64,000 nt of DNA from Pseudidiomarina aestuarii (lineage in GTDB: Bacteria > Pseudomonadota > Gammaproteobacteria > Enterobacterales > Alteromonadaceae), in the NCBI RefSeq assembly GCF_003987355.1, contig NZ_PIPR01000001.1, forward strand, positions 930,001 to 994,000, given 5' to 3'. Under the pieces are notes generated by a model. That model saw nothing but the letters and a program-made list of their open reading frames with translations. It did no database searches and had not been told where the DNA came from. Shown here in pieces: positions 1 to 10,438 of the stretch (within the stretch, counting starts at the first letter, position 1; every line of letters starts with the position of its first letter). The translations under genes and the position numbers were made by a program.

Positions 1-448
1 TCAGTACACGCGGATCAACACTGGCAATAAAGCTCCCGCGAAACACAATATGTTGCGAGCCTGCCTCACTGGGTAATAACGGTAGCGTGCATCGTTGACG
101 CTGGCGAACACCCTCGATAGCACAGTCTAAATCCGCTGTCGGATAGCGTTTCACTTGCAAACAAGGCGTAAACTCGGACAAAGGATGGCTTTGCCAATCG
201 TCTAACAGAGCAGCATAGAAATTGTCATGAGCCTCATGTGGTGGAATCCATATCTGAATTGGGTTCGAACAGGAGGATTCCACATAAGGTGCTAATGGAT
301 CGAGGAGCTGTCCGGGGAGCCACTGCTGATACCAATCTGTCCGGTCAAACGGTAATTGCCATGGCGGCAGCGTAGTCGCAGCGGTTGCCGAAATACACCA
401 AACCCAGCAAAGCGTAGCAATAATGAGACGCTGTAAGCACGACGTCAT
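1..448 (-). CDS. Exported protein of unknown function, N-terminal part (runs off the left edge)
   Basis: An open frame starts at ATG 448-446 and stays open to base 2, giving 149 codons without a stop, so only the N-terminal part is present. The first ~22 residues look like a signal peptide: a short N-terminus with one Arg, a hydrophobic core rich in Leu/Ile/Trp, and an Ala-Thr-Ala stretch suited to signal peptidase I. The remainder is Trp/Pro/Cys-containing and resembles no family I recognise. It begins 9 bases after the nlpI stop on the same strand, so it is probably co-transcribed and translationally coupled with nlpI. Secretion is inferred; function is unknown. Confidence 0.6.
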   Translation of the reverse strand, partial: MTSCLQRLIIATLCWVWCISATAATTLPPWQLPFDRTDWYQQWLPGQLLDPLAPYVESSCSNPIQIWIPPHEAHDNFYAALLDDWQSHPLSEFTPCLQVKRYPTADLDCAIEGVRQRQRCTLPLLPSEAGSQHIVFRGSFIASVDPRVL

Positions 449-457
449 AATCGGCAA

Positions 458-1375
458 CTACGCAGATGTCGAGGCGGTCGAACGCTGACGCTGTACCTCA
501 ATAGCTTGCTGCGATCGAAGAATTTCGACTTCAGCAAATCGGTGTTCGAGGAACATAAATACGTTGGTGCTCATCGCTAGACGAAAATAGACCATCGCTG
601 TAGCATGCTCGCCCTGCTGTTGTTTTAACTTGCCGAGATAGAAATAGGTTTCACACATCCGCTCGGCCATTGTCTCATCAGCACCCAGATTACGCGTTGC
701 ATACCGATCAATAAAATCTTGTTCTTTGACCACACCGAGCATTAAATCAGTGAGCACCCAACCCCATTCTTCCGTGCCATGACTCACACGGTTTTGTGCA
801 AGGTGTGTGCGTGCTGCCTCGATATCTACTTCGAACTCGGCGAGATACAGCCAAATAGCTCGATAAGGGTCTTCCGGTGCACGGTCATAAAACAACGTAA
901 AATCATCCACCGCGAGATCAAACCGGCCATCGTAATAAGCAGTAACGCCCCGATTGAGGTGTGCGTATGGATGTTCTGGATCGAGTTCTAACGCCGCTTC
1001 TAAAGCTTCATACGCAAATTCGAATTCTTCAATCTGCGAGTAGTGAATACCCAAATAATTATAGGCATCGGCTAAGCGTGGGTCATAATCTAGGGCATGG
1101 TTAAAATCAATACGAGCGAGGGCTAACAAGCCCAACGCATCGTGTAAAGAGCCACGACGATAGAGTAATTGTGCTTTGCTTTCCGCATCGAGCTCGAGAT
1201 CATGAGCCAACACTTCATTGAGCTTCGCAATTTCGAGTTGATATCGAATATCGGCTTGTTGTGGTGTGACTACCATCAAATTAGCAAGAATTTTCGACTG
1301 TTCGCTGGCGGGTGCCAGAGCGCAACCTTGCAGTAATGCTAGAACACCGAGAAACCAGCCCCACTGACTTCGCAT
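458..1375 (-). CDS. nlpI: Lipoprotein NlpI, TPR-repeat adaptor of the outer membrane
   Basis: 305 residues (E. coli NlpI has 294). The N-terminus is a lipoprotein signal ending in Leu-Gln-Gly-Cys, with Cys18 as the likely lipidated residue. Tetratricopeptide repeats follow, clearest at about residues 65-160 (motifs such as AYNYLGIHYSQ and AYEALEAALELDPEHPYAHLNRG). In E. coli NlpI is an outer-membrane adaptor that binds peptidoglycan hydrolases and the protease Prc, limiting MepS levels. It lies directly downstream of pnp on the same strand, the conserved enterobacterial order, but a strong hairpin terminator separates the two, so it probably has some independent transcription. Confidence 0.9.
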   Translation of the reverse strand: MRSQWGWFLGVLALLQGCALAPASEQSKILANLMVVTPQQADIRYQLEIAKLNEVLAHDLELDAESKAQLLYRRGSLHDALGLLALARIDFNHALDYDPRLADAYNYLGIHYSQIEEFEFAYEALEAALELDPEHPYAHLNRGVTAYYDGRFDLAVDDFTLFYDRAPEDPYRAIWLYLAEFEVDIEAARTHLAQNRVSHGTEEWGWVLTDLMLGVVKEQDFIDRYATRNLGADETMAERMCETYFYLGKLKQQQGEHATAMVYFRLAMSTNVFMFLEHRFAEVEILRSQQAIEVQRQRSTASTSA

Positions 1376-1420
1376 GCGTATTTCCTTTTCATTGTCGTCC
1401 TGCCATCATAACGCATGCAG

Positions 1421-1454
1421 CCCCAAAAAAGAAAAGGAGCCAGCGGCTCCTTTT
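1421..1454 (-). terminator. Rho-independent terminator after pnp
   Basis: On the minus strand a 10-bp perfect stem (AAAAGGAGCC / GGCTCCTTTT, 3-nt loop) is followed by a run of T residues interrupted by one C. It sits 25 bases past the pnp stop, between pnp and nlpI. Confidence 0.85.
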
Positions 1455-1478
1455 CAAACTTTTTGTAAGCAAAGACAA

Positions 1479-3620
1479 TTATTCGTCGTCAGCTTGCTCA
1501 GTGGGTGCTTCCGCAGCTGGAGCTGGTTCAGCTGCTGGCTTATCAGCAACTTCTTTCATGCTCAAACGGACGCGACCTTGACGGTCAATTTCTAATACCT
1601 TAACGGGTACAGTATCACCCACTTTCAGGTACTCATTCACATCATTCACGCGCTCTTCTGCGATTTGTGAAATGTGAACCAAGCCATCTTTACCCGGTAA
1701 AATAGTCACAAACGCACCGAAATCGACGATACGAGCAACTTTACCTTGGTAGATACGACCCACTTCGACATCAGCAGTAATTTCTTCGATACGCGCAATG
1801 GCTGCGTCAGCAGACGCTTGGTCCGTTGCTGCGATACGAACCGTACCGTCATCGTTGATTTCGATATTCGTGTTGGTTGATTCAGTCAGTTCACGAATGA
1901 CCGCACCACCTTTACCAATCACGTCACGAATCTTATCTGGGTTGATTTTCATGGTGTGATAACGCGGTGCATAGTTTGACAATTCAGTACGCGCACCAGA
2001 AATAGCTTCATCCATCACTTTCAAAATGTGTAAGCGAGCGGCTTTCGCTTGCTCCAACGCTTTTTCCATGATTTCACGGGTGATGCCATCAATTTTAATG
2101 TCCATCTGCAATGCAGTGACACCATCAACGCTACCCGCGACTTTAAAGTCCATGTCACCTAAGTGATCTTCGTCACCTAAGATATCCGACAATACGACAT
2201 AATCATCGCCTTCTTTGACCAAGCCCATGGCGATACCAGCAACCGATGCTTTGATCGGTACACCTGCGTCCATCAATGCCAATGAGGCACCACACACCGA
2301 AGCCATCGAGCTTGAGCCGTTTGATTCAGTAATTTCAGAGACCACACGGATGGTATACGGGAATTCTTCCTGAGATGGCATTACTGCTTGCACACCGCGC
2401 TTCGCTAATCGGCCATGGCCAATTTCACGACGCTTCGGAGAACCGACCATACCGGTCTCACCAACACAGTACGGAGGGAAGTTGTAATGCATCATGAAGC
2501 GGCTATTGGCGCTGCCTGCGATATCATCAATAATTTGCGCATCACGCTCAGTACCCAAAGTAGCTGTGACTAACGCTTGGGTTTCACCACGAGTGAATAC
2601 CGCAGAACCGTGTACACGTGGCAACAAACCTGTCGCAATATGTAGCGCACGAACCATATCAACATCGCGACCATCAATACGCTTCTCACCGGCAATAATG
2701 CGGCGACGTACCACTTCACTCTCTAGGCCATGGAAGATGTCACCGATTTCTTTGGCAGACAACGTTTCATCAGCGGCAGTCAATTGTTCAATGACGCTCG
2801 CTTTCAATTCTGAAATTTTGGCATAACGCTCTGCTTTTTCAGTGATCAAATAAGCATCACCGATACCCGCTTCTGAAACTTCACGAACTTTCGCAATTAA
2901 AGCGTCATTTTTCGCAGGAGCAGTCCATTCCCATTTCGGTTTACCTGCTTCAGCGGCAAATTCGTTGATTGCGCTAATCACACCCTGCATTTGTTCGTGA
3001 CCGTATACGACCGCGCCCAACATGGCGTCTTCGCTCAGCATCTGAGCTTCTGATTCCACCATCAAAACGGCACCAGCTGTACCAGCAACCACTAAATCAA
3101 GTTTAGATACTTCCAATTCATCGCGAGTCGGGTTTAAGACATATTCACCATCAACAACACCCACGCGCGCAGCGCCAATTGGGCCAGCAAATGGTACGCC
3201 AGAAATGGCCAGAGCTGCAGAGGTACCAATCAAGGCAACGATGTCTGGAGATACTTGTGGGTTGACCGAGATAACCGTCGCAACGACCTGAACTTCATTG
3301 TTGAAGCCTTCAGGGAACAGCGGACGAATTGGACGGTCGATAAGACGACAAGTCAGTGTTTCATTTTCTGATGGACGGCCTTCACGTTTGAAAAAGCCAC
3401 CCGGTATTTTACCGGCTGCGTACGTACGCTCTTGATAATTGACTGTTAATGGGAAAAAGTCTTGGCCTTCTTTAGCCTCTTTTTTAGCAACCACTGTCAC
3501 TAATACAGTGGTGTCATCCATACTGGCCAGTACCGCGCCAGTTGCTTGGCGCGCCATCGCACCAGTCTCTAATGTTACGGTATGCTGACCGTATTGGAAT
3601 TGCTTCGTAATCGGATTCAC
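1479..3620 (-). CDS. pnp: Polyribonucleotide nucleotidyltransferase (PNPase)
   Basis: 713 residues, close to the 711 of E. coli. Two RNase PH-like cores (about 10-145 and 320-460) flank an alpha-helical linker. They are followed by a KH domain with its GxxG loop (IGKGGAVI, about 565-572) and a C-terminal S1 domain (from about 620, [18 protein letters not shown]). PNPase degrades RNA 3' to 5' by phosphorolysis, and in E. coli it joins the RNase E degradosome. The start is GTG at 3620, preceded by AAGGA nine bases upstream. The gene follows rpsO with a terminator between them, as in E. coli, where rpsO-pnp readthrough transcripts are cut by RNase III and PNPase autoregulates. The acidic, Ala/Pro-rich tail is typical. 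Confidence 0.97.
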   Translation of the reverse strand: MNPITKQFQYGQHTVTLETGAMARQATGAVLASMDDTTVLVTVVAKKEAKEGQDFFPLTVNYQERTYAAGKIPGGFFKREGRPSENETLTCRLIDRPIRPLFPEGFNNEVQVVATVISVNPQVSPDIVALIGTSAALAISGVPFAGPIGAARVGVVDGEYVLNPTRDELEVSKLDLVVAGTAGAVLMVESEAQMLSEDAMLGAVVYGHEQMQGVISAINEFAAEAGKPKWEWTAPAKNDALIAKVREVSEAGIGDAYLITEKAERYAKISELKASVIEQLTAADETLSAKEIGDIFHGLESEVVRRRIIAGEKRIDGRDVDMVRALHIATGLLPRVHGSAVFTRGETQALVTATLGTERDAQIIDDIAGSANSRFMMHYNFPPYCVGETGMVGSPKRREIGHGRLAKRGVQAVMPSQEEFPYTIRVVSEITESNGSSSMASVCGASLALMDAGVPIKASVAGIAMGLVKEGDDYVVLSDILGDEDHLGDMDFKVAGSVDGVTALQMDIKIDGITREIMEKALEQAKAARLHILKVMDEAISGARTELSNYAPRYHTMKINPDKIRDVIGKGGAVIRELTESTNTNIEINDDGTVRIAATDQASADAAIARIEEITADVEVGRIYQGKVARIVDFGAFVTILPGKDGLVHISQIAEERVNDVNEYLKVGDTVPVKVLEIDRQGRVRLSMKEVADKPAAEPAPAAEAPTEQADDE

Positions 3621-3689
3621 GTTTTAGTTTCCTTCACTCTTCTCTTACTTATGATTTCTTACTTTCTGGTCAAATTTTACGTTTTTCTT

Positions 3690-3720
3690 AAAGAAAAAAG
3701 GGGCCACAAAGGCCCCTTTT
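3690..3720 (-). terminator. Rho-independent terminator after rpsO
   Basis: Minus-strand stem AAAAGGGGCC / GGCCCCTTTT with a 5-nt loop, followed by a T-rich tract. It lies 13 bases after the rpsO stop and about 70 bases before the pnp start, the same arrangement as E. coli rpsO-pnp. It should act as a partial terminator or processing site. Confidence 0.85.
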
Positions 3721-3732
3721 CTTGAACAATGC

Positions 3733-4002
3733 TTAACGACGGATTTTCAGTCGCTCAATCAGGCTTGCGTAGCGCTGATTGCTTTTACGCTTAAGGTAAT
3801 CCAACAATTTACGACGTTGGCTAACCATGCGTAACAGACCACGACGTGAGTGGTGATCTTTCGCGTGTTCTTTAAAGTGGCTCTGTAACTCGTTAATGTT
3901 CGCAGTCAACAGCGCTACTTGAACTTCTGGTGAACCAGTGTCGTTTTCGCCCTGACCAAATTCTTTAACGATTTCAGCTTTTTGTGCCGCAGTTAGTGAC
4001 AT
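3733..4002 (-). CDS. rpsO: 30S ribosomal protein S15
   Basis: 89 residues, exactly the family length. The sequence is a clear S15: the N-terminal part ending in [12 protein letters not shown], then [33 protein letters not shown], which carries the 16S rRNA-binding helices. S15 is a primary binder of the central 16S domain and starts assembly of the platform. The ATG at 4002 is preceded by AGGAG at good spacing. It has its own promoter just downstream of truB (see 4071-4099). The leader can form a short GTTAGTGC/GCACTGAC hairpin; E. coli S15 represses its own mRNA through a leader pseudoknot, but equivalence here is only a guess. Confidence 0.98.
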   Translation of the reverse strand: MSLTAAQKAEIVKEFGQGENDTGSPEVQVALLTANINELQSHFKEHAKDHHSRRGLLRMVSQRRKLLDYLKRKSNQRYASLIERLKIRR

Positions 4003-4070
4003 ATATTACTCCTGATAAATGAATATTGTCAGTGCCGATCACTAATTCAGCACTAACCCAATCGCCGTGC

Positions 4071-4099
4071 ATTATACGGACTAACCTTGATAAACGCAA
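4071..4099 (-). promoter_or_regulatory. Sigma-70 promoter of rpsO
   Basis: Minus-strand TTGCGT (4099-4094), 17-bp spacer, TATAAT (4076-4071). It lies 14 bases beyond the truB stop and 69 bases before the rpsO start, so rpsO can be transcribed independently of truB. Confidence 0.7.
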
Positions 4100-4112
4100 T
4101 CACACGAAACGC

Positions 4113-5057
4113 TTAAATCAGTGGAATTCCGTTCAAAACACGTTTCGGAATCACCTGTCCATCACGATGCCAACCGATACCGAGAAAACAACCATCTTCT
4201 TGTCGCACAATTCGCCAAAATTCAGTCACGCCGACCTCTGTTTCCAATGGCCAGCGCGCTGGATTGCCACTGCAGAATTTGCCGACTTCCGCACCGCTAA
4301 TACACAACGTCGGCAGTTGCTGAATAACACAATCATTGGGTTGCAACTGCGCCTCAATAACCGTGTAATCTGGCTCCGGGGCATCTCGATCGGGAGCCAA
4401 AGCAGCCAGTTCTTCAATAGTGATCCAAGGCCCCTCGACGCCCTCTATCCAGGTGCGGTGCAAAGCGGCGACATGCGCCCCACAACCCAATCGTTGGCCC
4501 AAATCGTCGATCAGTGTCCGTATATAAGTGCCCTTGCTACAAGTGACTTCCAATTTGAGCTGATCATTCGAAAAGTCGAGGAATTGAATCGATCGAATGT
4601 GAATAGTCCGCGTCTTGCGTGGTACCTCAATCCCCATTCGCGCATAGTAATACAGCGGTCTGCCTTCATACTTGAGTGCTGAATACATCGACGGTGATTG
4701 ACGCTGCTCACCTTCAAATTCAGGAAGTAGCGAGCGAATGGTTGTCGCATCTACGGTTACCGCTTGCTGCGATACCACCTCACCCTCCGCGTCACTCGTG
4801 GTCGTGCGAACACCGAGTTGAGCAGTGACTTGATAGGTTTTGTCGGCCTCGAGGGCAAAGTGAGAAACCTTGGTGGCTTCACCAAAACATAGCGGTAACA
4901 GCCCAGTCGCCAGTGGATCCAGAGCACCAGTATGGCCCGCTTTATTGGCATTAAAAAAACGCCGCACCTGTTGCAGTGCGGCGTTCGAGGTTACAGCCAA
5001 TGGTTTGTCGAGCAAAATCACACCGCTCACATCGCGGCCTGACTTTCTTCGTCCCAT
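4113..5057 (-). CDS. truB: tRNA pseudouridine-55 synthase TruB
   Basis: 314 residues, the same length as E. coli TruB. It isomerises U55 to pseudouridine in the T-loop of nearly all elongator tRNAs and also acts as a tRNA chaperone. The catalytic motif GHTGALDPLATGLL is present (about residues 41-54; the Asp is the nucleophile). KTYQVTAQLGVRTTTSDAEG and the TYIRTLIDDLGQ segment (PUA-side motif) are also clear. The ATG at 5057 directly abuts the rbfA stop, showing translational coupling within the rimP-nusA-infB-rbfA-truB operon. Confidence 0.96.
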   Translation of the reverse strand: MGRRKSGRDVSGVILLDKPLAVTSNAALQQVRRFFNANKAGHTGALDPLATGLLPLCFGEATKVSHFALEADKTYQVTAQLGVRTTTSDAEGEVVSQQAVTVDATTIRSLLPEFEGEQRQSPSMYSALKYEGRPLYYYARMGIEVPRKTRTIHIRSIQFLDFSNDQLKLEVTCSKGTYIRTLIDDLGQRLGCGAHVAALHRTWIEGVEGPWITIEELAALAPDRDAPEPDYTVIEAQLQPNDCVIQQLPTLCISGAEVGKFCSGNPARWPLETEVGVTEFWRIVRQEDGCFLGIGWHRDGQVIPKRVLNGIPLI

Positions 5058-5447
5058 TTATTCGTCTCCGTCTTTCGAACCTGAGCGTTGTTTATCGTTG
5101 CGAATCGCTTCGTCAACGAGCCGCGACATGCGGATCCCCTCATTCAAGGATGGATCATGCACGAATCGCAATTCCGGAGTGATGCGCGCACGTACGCGCT
5201 TCCCCAGCAGCGACCGAATGAAACCAGAGGCCTCATTCAGCACTTTCAACCCCGCTTTGACCGCACCGTCATCATCTTGCATGAAGGTGACAAATACTTT
5301 GGCATAAGCGAGATCACGCGATACTTCAACTGCAGAAACGGTGACCAAGCTCACTCGCGGGTCTTTGATTTCTCGTTGAAGAATCATCGCGATTTCTCGC
5401 TGATACTGCTGTCCGACACGGTCGGTACGACTAAAGTCTTTTCCCAT
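5058..5447 (-). CDS. rbfA: 30S ribosome-binding factor A
   Basis: 129 residues (E. coli 133). It has the RbfA signature [47 protein letters not shown] and the C-terminal [23 protein letters not shown]. RbfA binds free 30S particles and is needed for late 16S 5'-end maturation and cold adaptation. It begins 6 bases after the infB stop and ends against the truB start. Confidence 0.96.
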   Translation of the reverse strand: MGKDFSRTDRVGQQYQREIAMILQREIKDPRVSLVTVSAVEVSRDLAYAKVFVTFMQDDDGAVKAGLKVLNEASGFIRSLLGKRVRARITPELRFVHDPSLNEGIRMSRLVDEAIRNDKQRSGSKDGDE

Positions 5448-5453
5448 AGTAGG

Positions 5454-8123
5454 TTACAGACTCCGCTCGACTTGGATGGTTTCAAATACTTCGATTTGAT
5501 CACCCACTTTAACGTCGTTGTAGTTCTTCACGCCGATACCACATTCCATCCCATTACGGACTTCTGCAACATCGTCTTTGAAGCGGCGCAATGAATCTAG
5601 CTCACCTTCGAATATCACCACGTTATCACGCAGGACACGAATCGGCGCTGAGCGCTTGACGATACCTTCGGTCACCATACAGCCTGCAATCGCACCAATT
5701 TTGGGTGATTTGAAGACATCACGAACCTCAGCCAAGCCAATGATTTGTTGCTTGAACTCAGGGGCAAGCATACCGCCCATCGCCAACTTCACTTCATCAA
5801 TCAGGTCATAGATAACGCTGTAATAGCGTAAATCGACATTTTCCTGTTCAATCAAACGTTTCGCAGTGGCATCCGCACGAACGTTGAAGCCAACCACGAT
5901 GGCGCGCGAAGCACTTGCCAAGGAGGCGTCAGTTTCGGTAATTCCACCCACACCAGAACCAATGATGTTCACTTTCACTTCGTCGGTCGACAACTTGGTC
6001 AACGCATCAGAAATTGCTTCGAGTGAGCCCTGTACGTCTGACTTCAGTACAATGTTCAGCTCTTGCACTTCACCTTCTGCCATGTTCGCAAACATGTTTT
6101 CCAGTTTCGCTTTCTGCTGTCGTGCGAGTTTCACTTCGCGATATTTACCTTGGCGGTAATTAGCGACTTCACGTGCTTTACGCTCATCACGGACTACGGT
6201 TGCTTCGTCACCCGCTTGCGGGACGCCAGACAGACCGAGAATCTCGACCGGAATAGATGGGCCTGCAGACTTCACTTCTTTTCCAGTCTCATCGCGCATC
6301 GCCCGTATACGACCGTATTCCAGACCACACAAGACGATATCACCTTGACGCAACGTACCTTCCTGAACCAAAACTGAAGCAACCGGACCGCGGCCTTTAT
6401 CAAGGCGCGACTCAATCACAATACCGTGCGCCATACCATCAGCCACAGCTTTCAAATCCAACACTTCGGCTTGGAGGAGAATGCTCTCGAGCAGTTGTTC
6501 AATACCTTCACCGGTATGTGCAGAAACAGGCACGAATTGAACATCACCGCCCCACTCTTCAGGGATAACATCACGCTGTGCCAATTCGTTTTTCACGCGA
6601 TCTGGATCCGCTTCATGCTTATCCATTTTATTGATCGCAACAACAATAGGTACACCGGCAGCTTTCGCGTGTTGAATCGCTTCTAGCGTTTGCGGCATCA
6701 CACCATCATCAGCAGCAACGACCAAAATCACGATATCCGTAGCACTGGCACCACGAGCACGCATGGATGTAAATGCAGCGTGACCAGGAGTATCCAGGAA
6801 CGTGATCATGCCTTGATCGGTTTCGACGTGGTATGCACCAATATGCTGGGTAATACCACCGGCTTCACCGGATGCGACTTTCGCCTTACGAATGTAATCC
6901 AATAGCGATGTTTTACCATGGTCAACGTGACCCATGACGGTAACAACTGGAGCACGAGAAACCGCATTACGATCTTCTTCACCATGACGGTCAGCAAGTA
7001 CTTCCTGCTCGAGCGCGTTATCGCTCACTAGCACTACTTTATGACCCATTTCTTCGACTACCAACGTGGCAGTTTCTTGGTCTAATACTTGGTTAATGGT
7101 GACCATCTCACCCATTTTCATCATCGTTTTGATGACTTCACTGGTTTTGATCGCCATCCGGTTGGCTAGTTCACCTACCGTAACCGTTTCACCGAGCTTC
7201 ACTTCACGTTCTACCGGCGATGCTGGCTTGGTAAAGGCTTGTTGTAGGGTAGACCGTTTCGAGCCCTTACGACGCTTCTCACGACGTGGCGCTTCATCAC
7301 GCTCATCGTCTTTCGCACGACGTTTGCTCTTACGGCGACTACGACGCTCCTCATCCACATCTTGATCGTCTTCAGCGGCTTGAGCGTGCGTCGACGTCGT
7401 AAAGTGAACATCTTCTTGTTCCGCTTTTTTGCGCTTCGCTTCTTCTTCCTGCCAGCGAGCAGAGTTTTCTTCTGCTAATTTACGTGCTTCTTCCGCTTGA
7501 CGTTCCGCTTCAGCTTCGGCTTTCTTACGAGCTTCTTCTTCCTGCACTTTACGCAAGCGCTCAGCTTCAGCTTTTGCTTCATCAGCCTTCTTCCGTTCTT
7601 CCGGAGACATAGCCGCACGTTTCTCAGCTTCAGCTTTCGCTTTGGCTTTTTCTTTCTCTTTGCGCGCAGCTTCTTGCTTGGCCTTTTCTTCCGCCGCTTT
7701 CTTATCGGCTGCCACTTTCGCTTCAGCGGCCGCTTTCGCTTCCGCTTCTTTGCGTTGTGCTTCGGCTTCAGCGCGCTCGCGTTCAGCTTGTTCTTGTTCT
7801 GCACGTTGCTGCTCGTCAATCGACGAACGCTTCACGTAAGTACGTTTTTTTCGTACTTCAACCTGCACCGATTTGCTCCGACCAGGACCACCACCGATGC
7901 TCAAGGTGCTTTTCTCTTTGCGCTTTAACGTCATTTTGTTCGGCTCAGCCGACCCTTGGCCACCATGGGCCTTGTTTAAATGCGTTAACAACGCCTGCTT
8001 TTCGCCCTCGGTCACGCTGTCGCCTGGCTGTTTCTTCATGCCCGCTTCGGCGAACTGTTGGACCAAACGATCAACTGTCGTACCGACATCTTTGGCTAGT
8101 TTATCTAGCGTTACTTCTTCCAT
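5454..8123 (-). CDS. infB: Translation initiation factor IF-2
   Basis: 889 residues (E. coli 890). An N-terminal IF2_N domain is followed by a long, highly charged Lys/Glu/Ala-rich helical region (about 90-240) and a second IF2_N module (about 310-360). The GTPase domain starts near residue 395 with G1 [10 protein letters not shown]3 DTPGHAAF and G4 NKMD. Domains II and III and the C2 fMet-tRNA-binding domain complete it. IF-2 places fMet-tRNA on the 30S P site and promotes subunit joining. It sits between nusA and rbfA as in E. coli. Internal starts giving shorter IF-2 forms are known in E. coli and were not examined here. Confidence 0.98.
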   Translation of the reverse strand: MEEVTLDKLAKDVGTTVDRLVQQFAEAGMKKQPGDSVTEGEKQALLTHLNKAHGGQGSAEPNKMTLKRKEKSTLSIGGGPGRSKSVQVEVRKKRTYVKRSSIDEQQRAEQEQAERERAEAEAQRKEAEAKAAAEAKVAADKKAAEEKAKQEAARKEKEKAKAKAEAEKRAAMSPEERKKADEAKAEAERLRKVQEEEARKKAEAEAERQAEEARKLAEENSARWQEEEAKRKKAEQEDVHFTTSTHAQAAEDDQDVDEERRSRRKSKRRAKDDERDEAPRREKRRKGSKRSTLQQAFTKPASPVEREVKLGETVTVGELANRMAIKTSEVIKTMMKMGEMVTINQVLDQETATLVVEEMGHKVVLVSDNALEQEVLADRHGEEDRNAVSRAPVVTVMGHVDHGKTSLLDYIRKAKVASGEAGGITQHIGAYHVETDQGMITFLDTPGHAAFTSMRARGASATDIVILVVAADDGVMPQTLEAIQHAKAAGVPIVVAINKMDKHEADPDRVKNELAQRDVIPEEWGGDVQFVPVSAHTGEGIEQLLESILLQAEVLDLKAVADGMAHGIVIESRLDKGRGPVASVLVQEGTLRQGDIVLCGLEYGRIRAMRDETGKEVKSAGPSIPVEILGLSGVPQAGDEATVVRDERKAREVANYRQGKYREVKLARQQKAKLENMFANMAEGEVQELNIVLKSDVQGSLEAISDALTKLSTDEVKVNIIGSGVGGITETDASLASASRAIVVGFNVRADATAKRLIEQENVDLRYYSVIYDLIDEVKLAMGGMLAPEFKQQIIGLAEVRDVFKSPKIGAIAGCMVTEGIVKRSAPIRVLRDNVVIFEGELDSLRRFKDDVAEVRNGMECGIGVKNYNDVKVGDQIEVFETIQVERSL

Positions 8124-8146
8124 AATCTGTTGGACCCCCGTTGACC

Positions 8147-9646
8147 TTATTCGTCATCACCGAACCAGCAAATGTTACGCGCTTGCATAATCAATTCACC
8201 CGCTCGTTGCTCGGTTAATTCTTCAATATCAGCAAGGTCATCAATACCTTGCTCTGCTAGTTCTTCGAGAGTCCGCACGCCACGACTTGCCAATACATAG
8301 GCTAAGTGACGATCTAATCCTTCAAGACCTAATAATGTTTCATCAGGCTCTGAACTCTCTAAACTTTCTTCGTTCGCTAAAGCTTGTGTTGTTAATACAC
8401 CTTTAGCACGGCTACGTAATTCTTCAACAATGTCTTCGTCCATACCGTCAATGGCAAGTAGCTCATCCATAGGCACGTAAGCAATTTCTTCTAACGAAGA
8501 GAATCCTTCGTCAATCAACACTGCTGCAAAATCTTCATCAATCGCCAAGTTCTTCGTAAACAAATCAAGCAGACGTTGCGCTTCGGCTTCATTTTTCTCG
8601 GTGAACTCGTCAACAGACATCACATTCAACTGCCAGCCCGTAAGTTGGCTCGCCAACCGCACATTTTGCCCCGCTTTACCGATTGCCTGCGCTAAATTGC
8701 CCTCTTCTACTGCGATATCCATCGTATGCGCTTCTTCATCAACGACAATCGATGCAACCTCAGCAGGAGCCATCGCATTGATGACGAACTGAGCTGGATT
8801 ATCATCCCACAGCACGATATCGACACGCTCGCCGCCTAACTCACCCGATACAGCTTGAACTCGAGCGCCACGCATACCCACGCAAGCACCAACTGGATCG
8901 ATGCGACGGTCATTACTCTTCACAGCAATTTTCGCGCGCGAACCCGGATCTCGAGCTGCACCACGGATTTCAATCATTTCTTCGCCAATTTCTGGCACCT
9001 CAATCCGGAATAATTCAATTAGAAAATCTGGATTGGTTCGGCTCACAAAGAGCTGTGCGCCGCGTGCTTCAGGGCGAACATCGTACAATAGACCACGAAC
9101 CCGGTCGCCCGCGCGAACCGACTCACGTGGCAACATCTCTTCGCGATAGATAATCGCTTCCGCGTTATTACCTAAGTCGAGAATGACATGCTCGCGATTT
9201 GCGCGCTTGACGATACCACTGACCAGTTCACCCACTTGATCACGATACTCATCGACCACTTTGGCACGTTCTGCTTCGCGAACTTTCTGCACGATAACTT
9301 GTTTGGCTGTTTGCGTAGTAATGCGGTCAAACTCAATTGAGTCGATTTGCTCTTCTACATAATCACCCGCTTCCACGTTCGGATCTTCGTACTGCGCTGC
9401 TGCTAAGCTGATCTCGCGGTACGGATGCTCAAGCGGTTGCTCGCTATCATCGACGACCATCCAGCGACGGTACGTATCGAATTCGCCAGTCGTACGGTCA
9501 ATGCTGACCCGCACTTCGATGTCGCCATCGTATTTTTTCTTCGTTGCATGCGCGAGTGCTGACTCAAGCGCTTCGAAAATCTTCTCGCGCGGGACGTCTT
9601 TCTCATTCGATACCGCTTCTGCAACCATTAAAATTTCTTTTGCCAT
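8147..9646 (-). CDS. nusA: Transcription termination/antitermination factor NusA
   Basis: 499 residues (E. coli 495). An N-terminal RNAP-binding domain (to about 125) is followed by S1 (about 135-200, [18 protein letters not shown]), two KH domains (about 230-345, with [23 protein letters not shown] and [17 protein letters not shown]), and two C-terminal acidic AR repeats (about 365-415 and 440-490). The AR repeats are typical of gammaproteobacterial NusA and bind the alpha subunit C-terminal domain. NusA binds RNA polymerase and modulates pausing, termination and rRNA antitermination. The ATG at 9646 follows a purine-rich GAGGCAAGG. Confidence 0.97.
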   Translation of the reverse strand: MAKEILMVAEAVSNEKDVPREKIFEALESALAHATKKKYDGDIEVRVSIDRTTGEFDTYRRWMVVDDSEQPLEHPYREISLAAAQYEDPNVEAGDYVEEQIDSIEFDRITTQTAKQVIVQKVREAERAKVVDEYRDQVGELVSGIVKRANREHVILDLGNNAEAIIYREEMLPRESVRAGDRVRGLLYDVRPEARGAQLFVSRTNPDFLIELFRIEVPEIGEEMIEIRGAARDPGSRAKIAVKSNDRRIDPVGACVGMRGARVQAVSGELGGERVDIVLWDDNPAQFVINAMAPAEVASIVVDEEAHTMDIAVEEGNLAQAIGKAGQNVRLASQLTGWQLNVMSVDEFTEKNEAEAQRLLDLFTKNLAIDEDFAAVLIDEGFSSLEEIAYVPMDELLAIDGMDEDIVEELRSRAKGVLTTQALANEESLESSEPDETLLGLEGLDRHLAYVLASRGVRTLEELAEQGIDDLADIEELTEQRAGELIMQARNICWFGDDE

Positions 9647-9670
9647 TGCCTTGCCTCGCCTACAAAATCC

Positions 9671-10129
9671 TTAGTTGAACTGAGGAACTAAATGAGCCTT
9701 TTTGATAGTCGAATGAGCAACGGTAAACGCCTCTCCGTCGACAACGAAAGTGATTTGATTACCGTCTACTGCGGCAATTTCACCTTTAAATTTACGTTTA
9801 CCTTGCTGTGCCATGGTTAATTCAACGGCAGCAATTTCGCCCACGTAATCAGCGAACTGCTGTGCTGCAAAAAACGGTCGCTCCATGCCTGGAGAGGACA
9901 CCTCAAGGAAATATTCGGTATTAATTGGGTCTTCAACGTCAAGAATAGCGCTGACTTGATAACTCACCTGTGCGCAATCATCGACGCCCACGCCATCGGC
10001 ATGGTCAATATAAACTCGCAATGTTGAATGCTTACCAGCGCGAACAAACTCCACGCCCCACAGTTCAAAGTCCAATGCCGCCACTGCAGGCTCAAGCATT
10101 TCCATTAAACGCTCTTCAATTCGTGCCAA
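9671..10129 (-). CDS. rimP: Ribosome maturation factor RimP
   Basis: 152 residues from TTG at 10129, matching the ~150 residues of E. coli RimP. I chose this start because GGAG lies 7 bases upstream and the protein then begins at the conserved (L)ARIEERLMEMLEPAV. The longer in-frame ORF to 10216 would run back through a terminator hairpin. Motifs ELWGVEFVRAGKHSTLRVYID, EYFLEVSSPGMERPF and the C-terminal SH3-like part are clear. RimP helps 30S assembly at the S12/S19 stage. First gene of the rimP-nusA-infB-rbfA-truB run, located downstream of tRNA-fMet as E. coli metY-rimP. Confidence 0.93.
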   Translation of the reverse strand: MARIEERLMEMLEPAVAALDFELWGVEFVRAGKHSTLRVYIDHADGVGVDDCAQVSYQVSAILDVEDPINTEYFLEVSSPGMERPFFAAQQFADYVGEIAAVELTMAQQGKRKFKGEIAAVDGNQITFVVDGEAFTVAHSTIKKAHLVPQFN

Positions 10130-10143
10130 AGACCAACTCCTAA

Positions 10144-10167
10144 AACAAAAAAAGGGCGTAATCGCCC
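10144..10167 (-). terminator. Terminator/attenuator hairpin just before rimP
   Basis: Minus-strand GGGCG-ATTA-CGCCC stem followed by TTTTTTTGTTTT. It lies 14 bases before the rimP TTG. A second terminator lies 75 bases further upstream, so transcription entering from the tRNA genes meets two hairpins before the rimP operon. Confidence 0.75.
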
Positions 10168-10242
10168 AGTGTAATTGACTGCCAAATCGTTGAATTGCAT
10201 CACTAAAGTACACCATTCAACGCTGCAGCAGAGGTCACATAG

Positions 10243-10272
10243 TAAAAAGCCCCGAACTGCTGCGGGGCTTTA
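10243..10272 (-). terminator. Rho-independent terminator after tRNA-fMet
   Basis: Minus-strand AAAGCCCCG ... CGGGGCTTTTT hairpin about 25 bases beyond the 3' CCA of tRNA-fMet. Confidence 0.85.
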
Positions 10273-10296
10273 AAACACACTGGACCCTGTGTTAAT

Positions 10297-10373
<77 letters not shown>

Positions 10374-10391
10374 TCCGAAAACGTGCCAAGT

Positions 10392-10419
10392 ATTATACGA
10401 ATTTTCACTTGGAAAGCAA
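10392..10419 (-). promoter_or_regulatory. Promoter of tRNA-fMet
   Basis: Minus-strand TTGCTT (10419-10414), 16-bp spacer, TATAAT (10397-10392), 18 bases before the tRNA-fMet 5' end. The -35 box overlaps the last bases of the tRNA-Leu terminator stem and its T-run. Confidence 0.65.
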
Positions 10420-10433
10420 CCGCGTACGGTTGC
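10416..10433 (-). terminator. Short hairpin after tRNA-Leu
   Basis: Perfect 7-bp stem GCAACCG-tacg-CGGTTGC on the minus strand, then TTTCC, just past the tRNA-Leu CCA. The T-run is short, so it may be a weak terminator or a processing hairpin. Confidence 0.5.
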
Positions 10434-10438
10434 AAATT

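Noticed and set aside
4026-4682. 218-codon plus-strand ORF over truB
   Set aside because: Antisense to a clearly conserved gene, no ribosome-binding site and no recognisable family.
7497-8125. Plus-strand Phe/Ser/Leu-rich ORFs opposite infB
   Set aside because: They are the reverse reading of the Lys/Glu/Ala-rich linker of IF-2, a compositional artefact.
9671-10216. Long form of rimP beginning at 10216
   Set aside because: The extra 29 residues translate a terminator hairpin and do not match RimP; the TTG at 10129 has a good ribosome-binding site and gives the family length.
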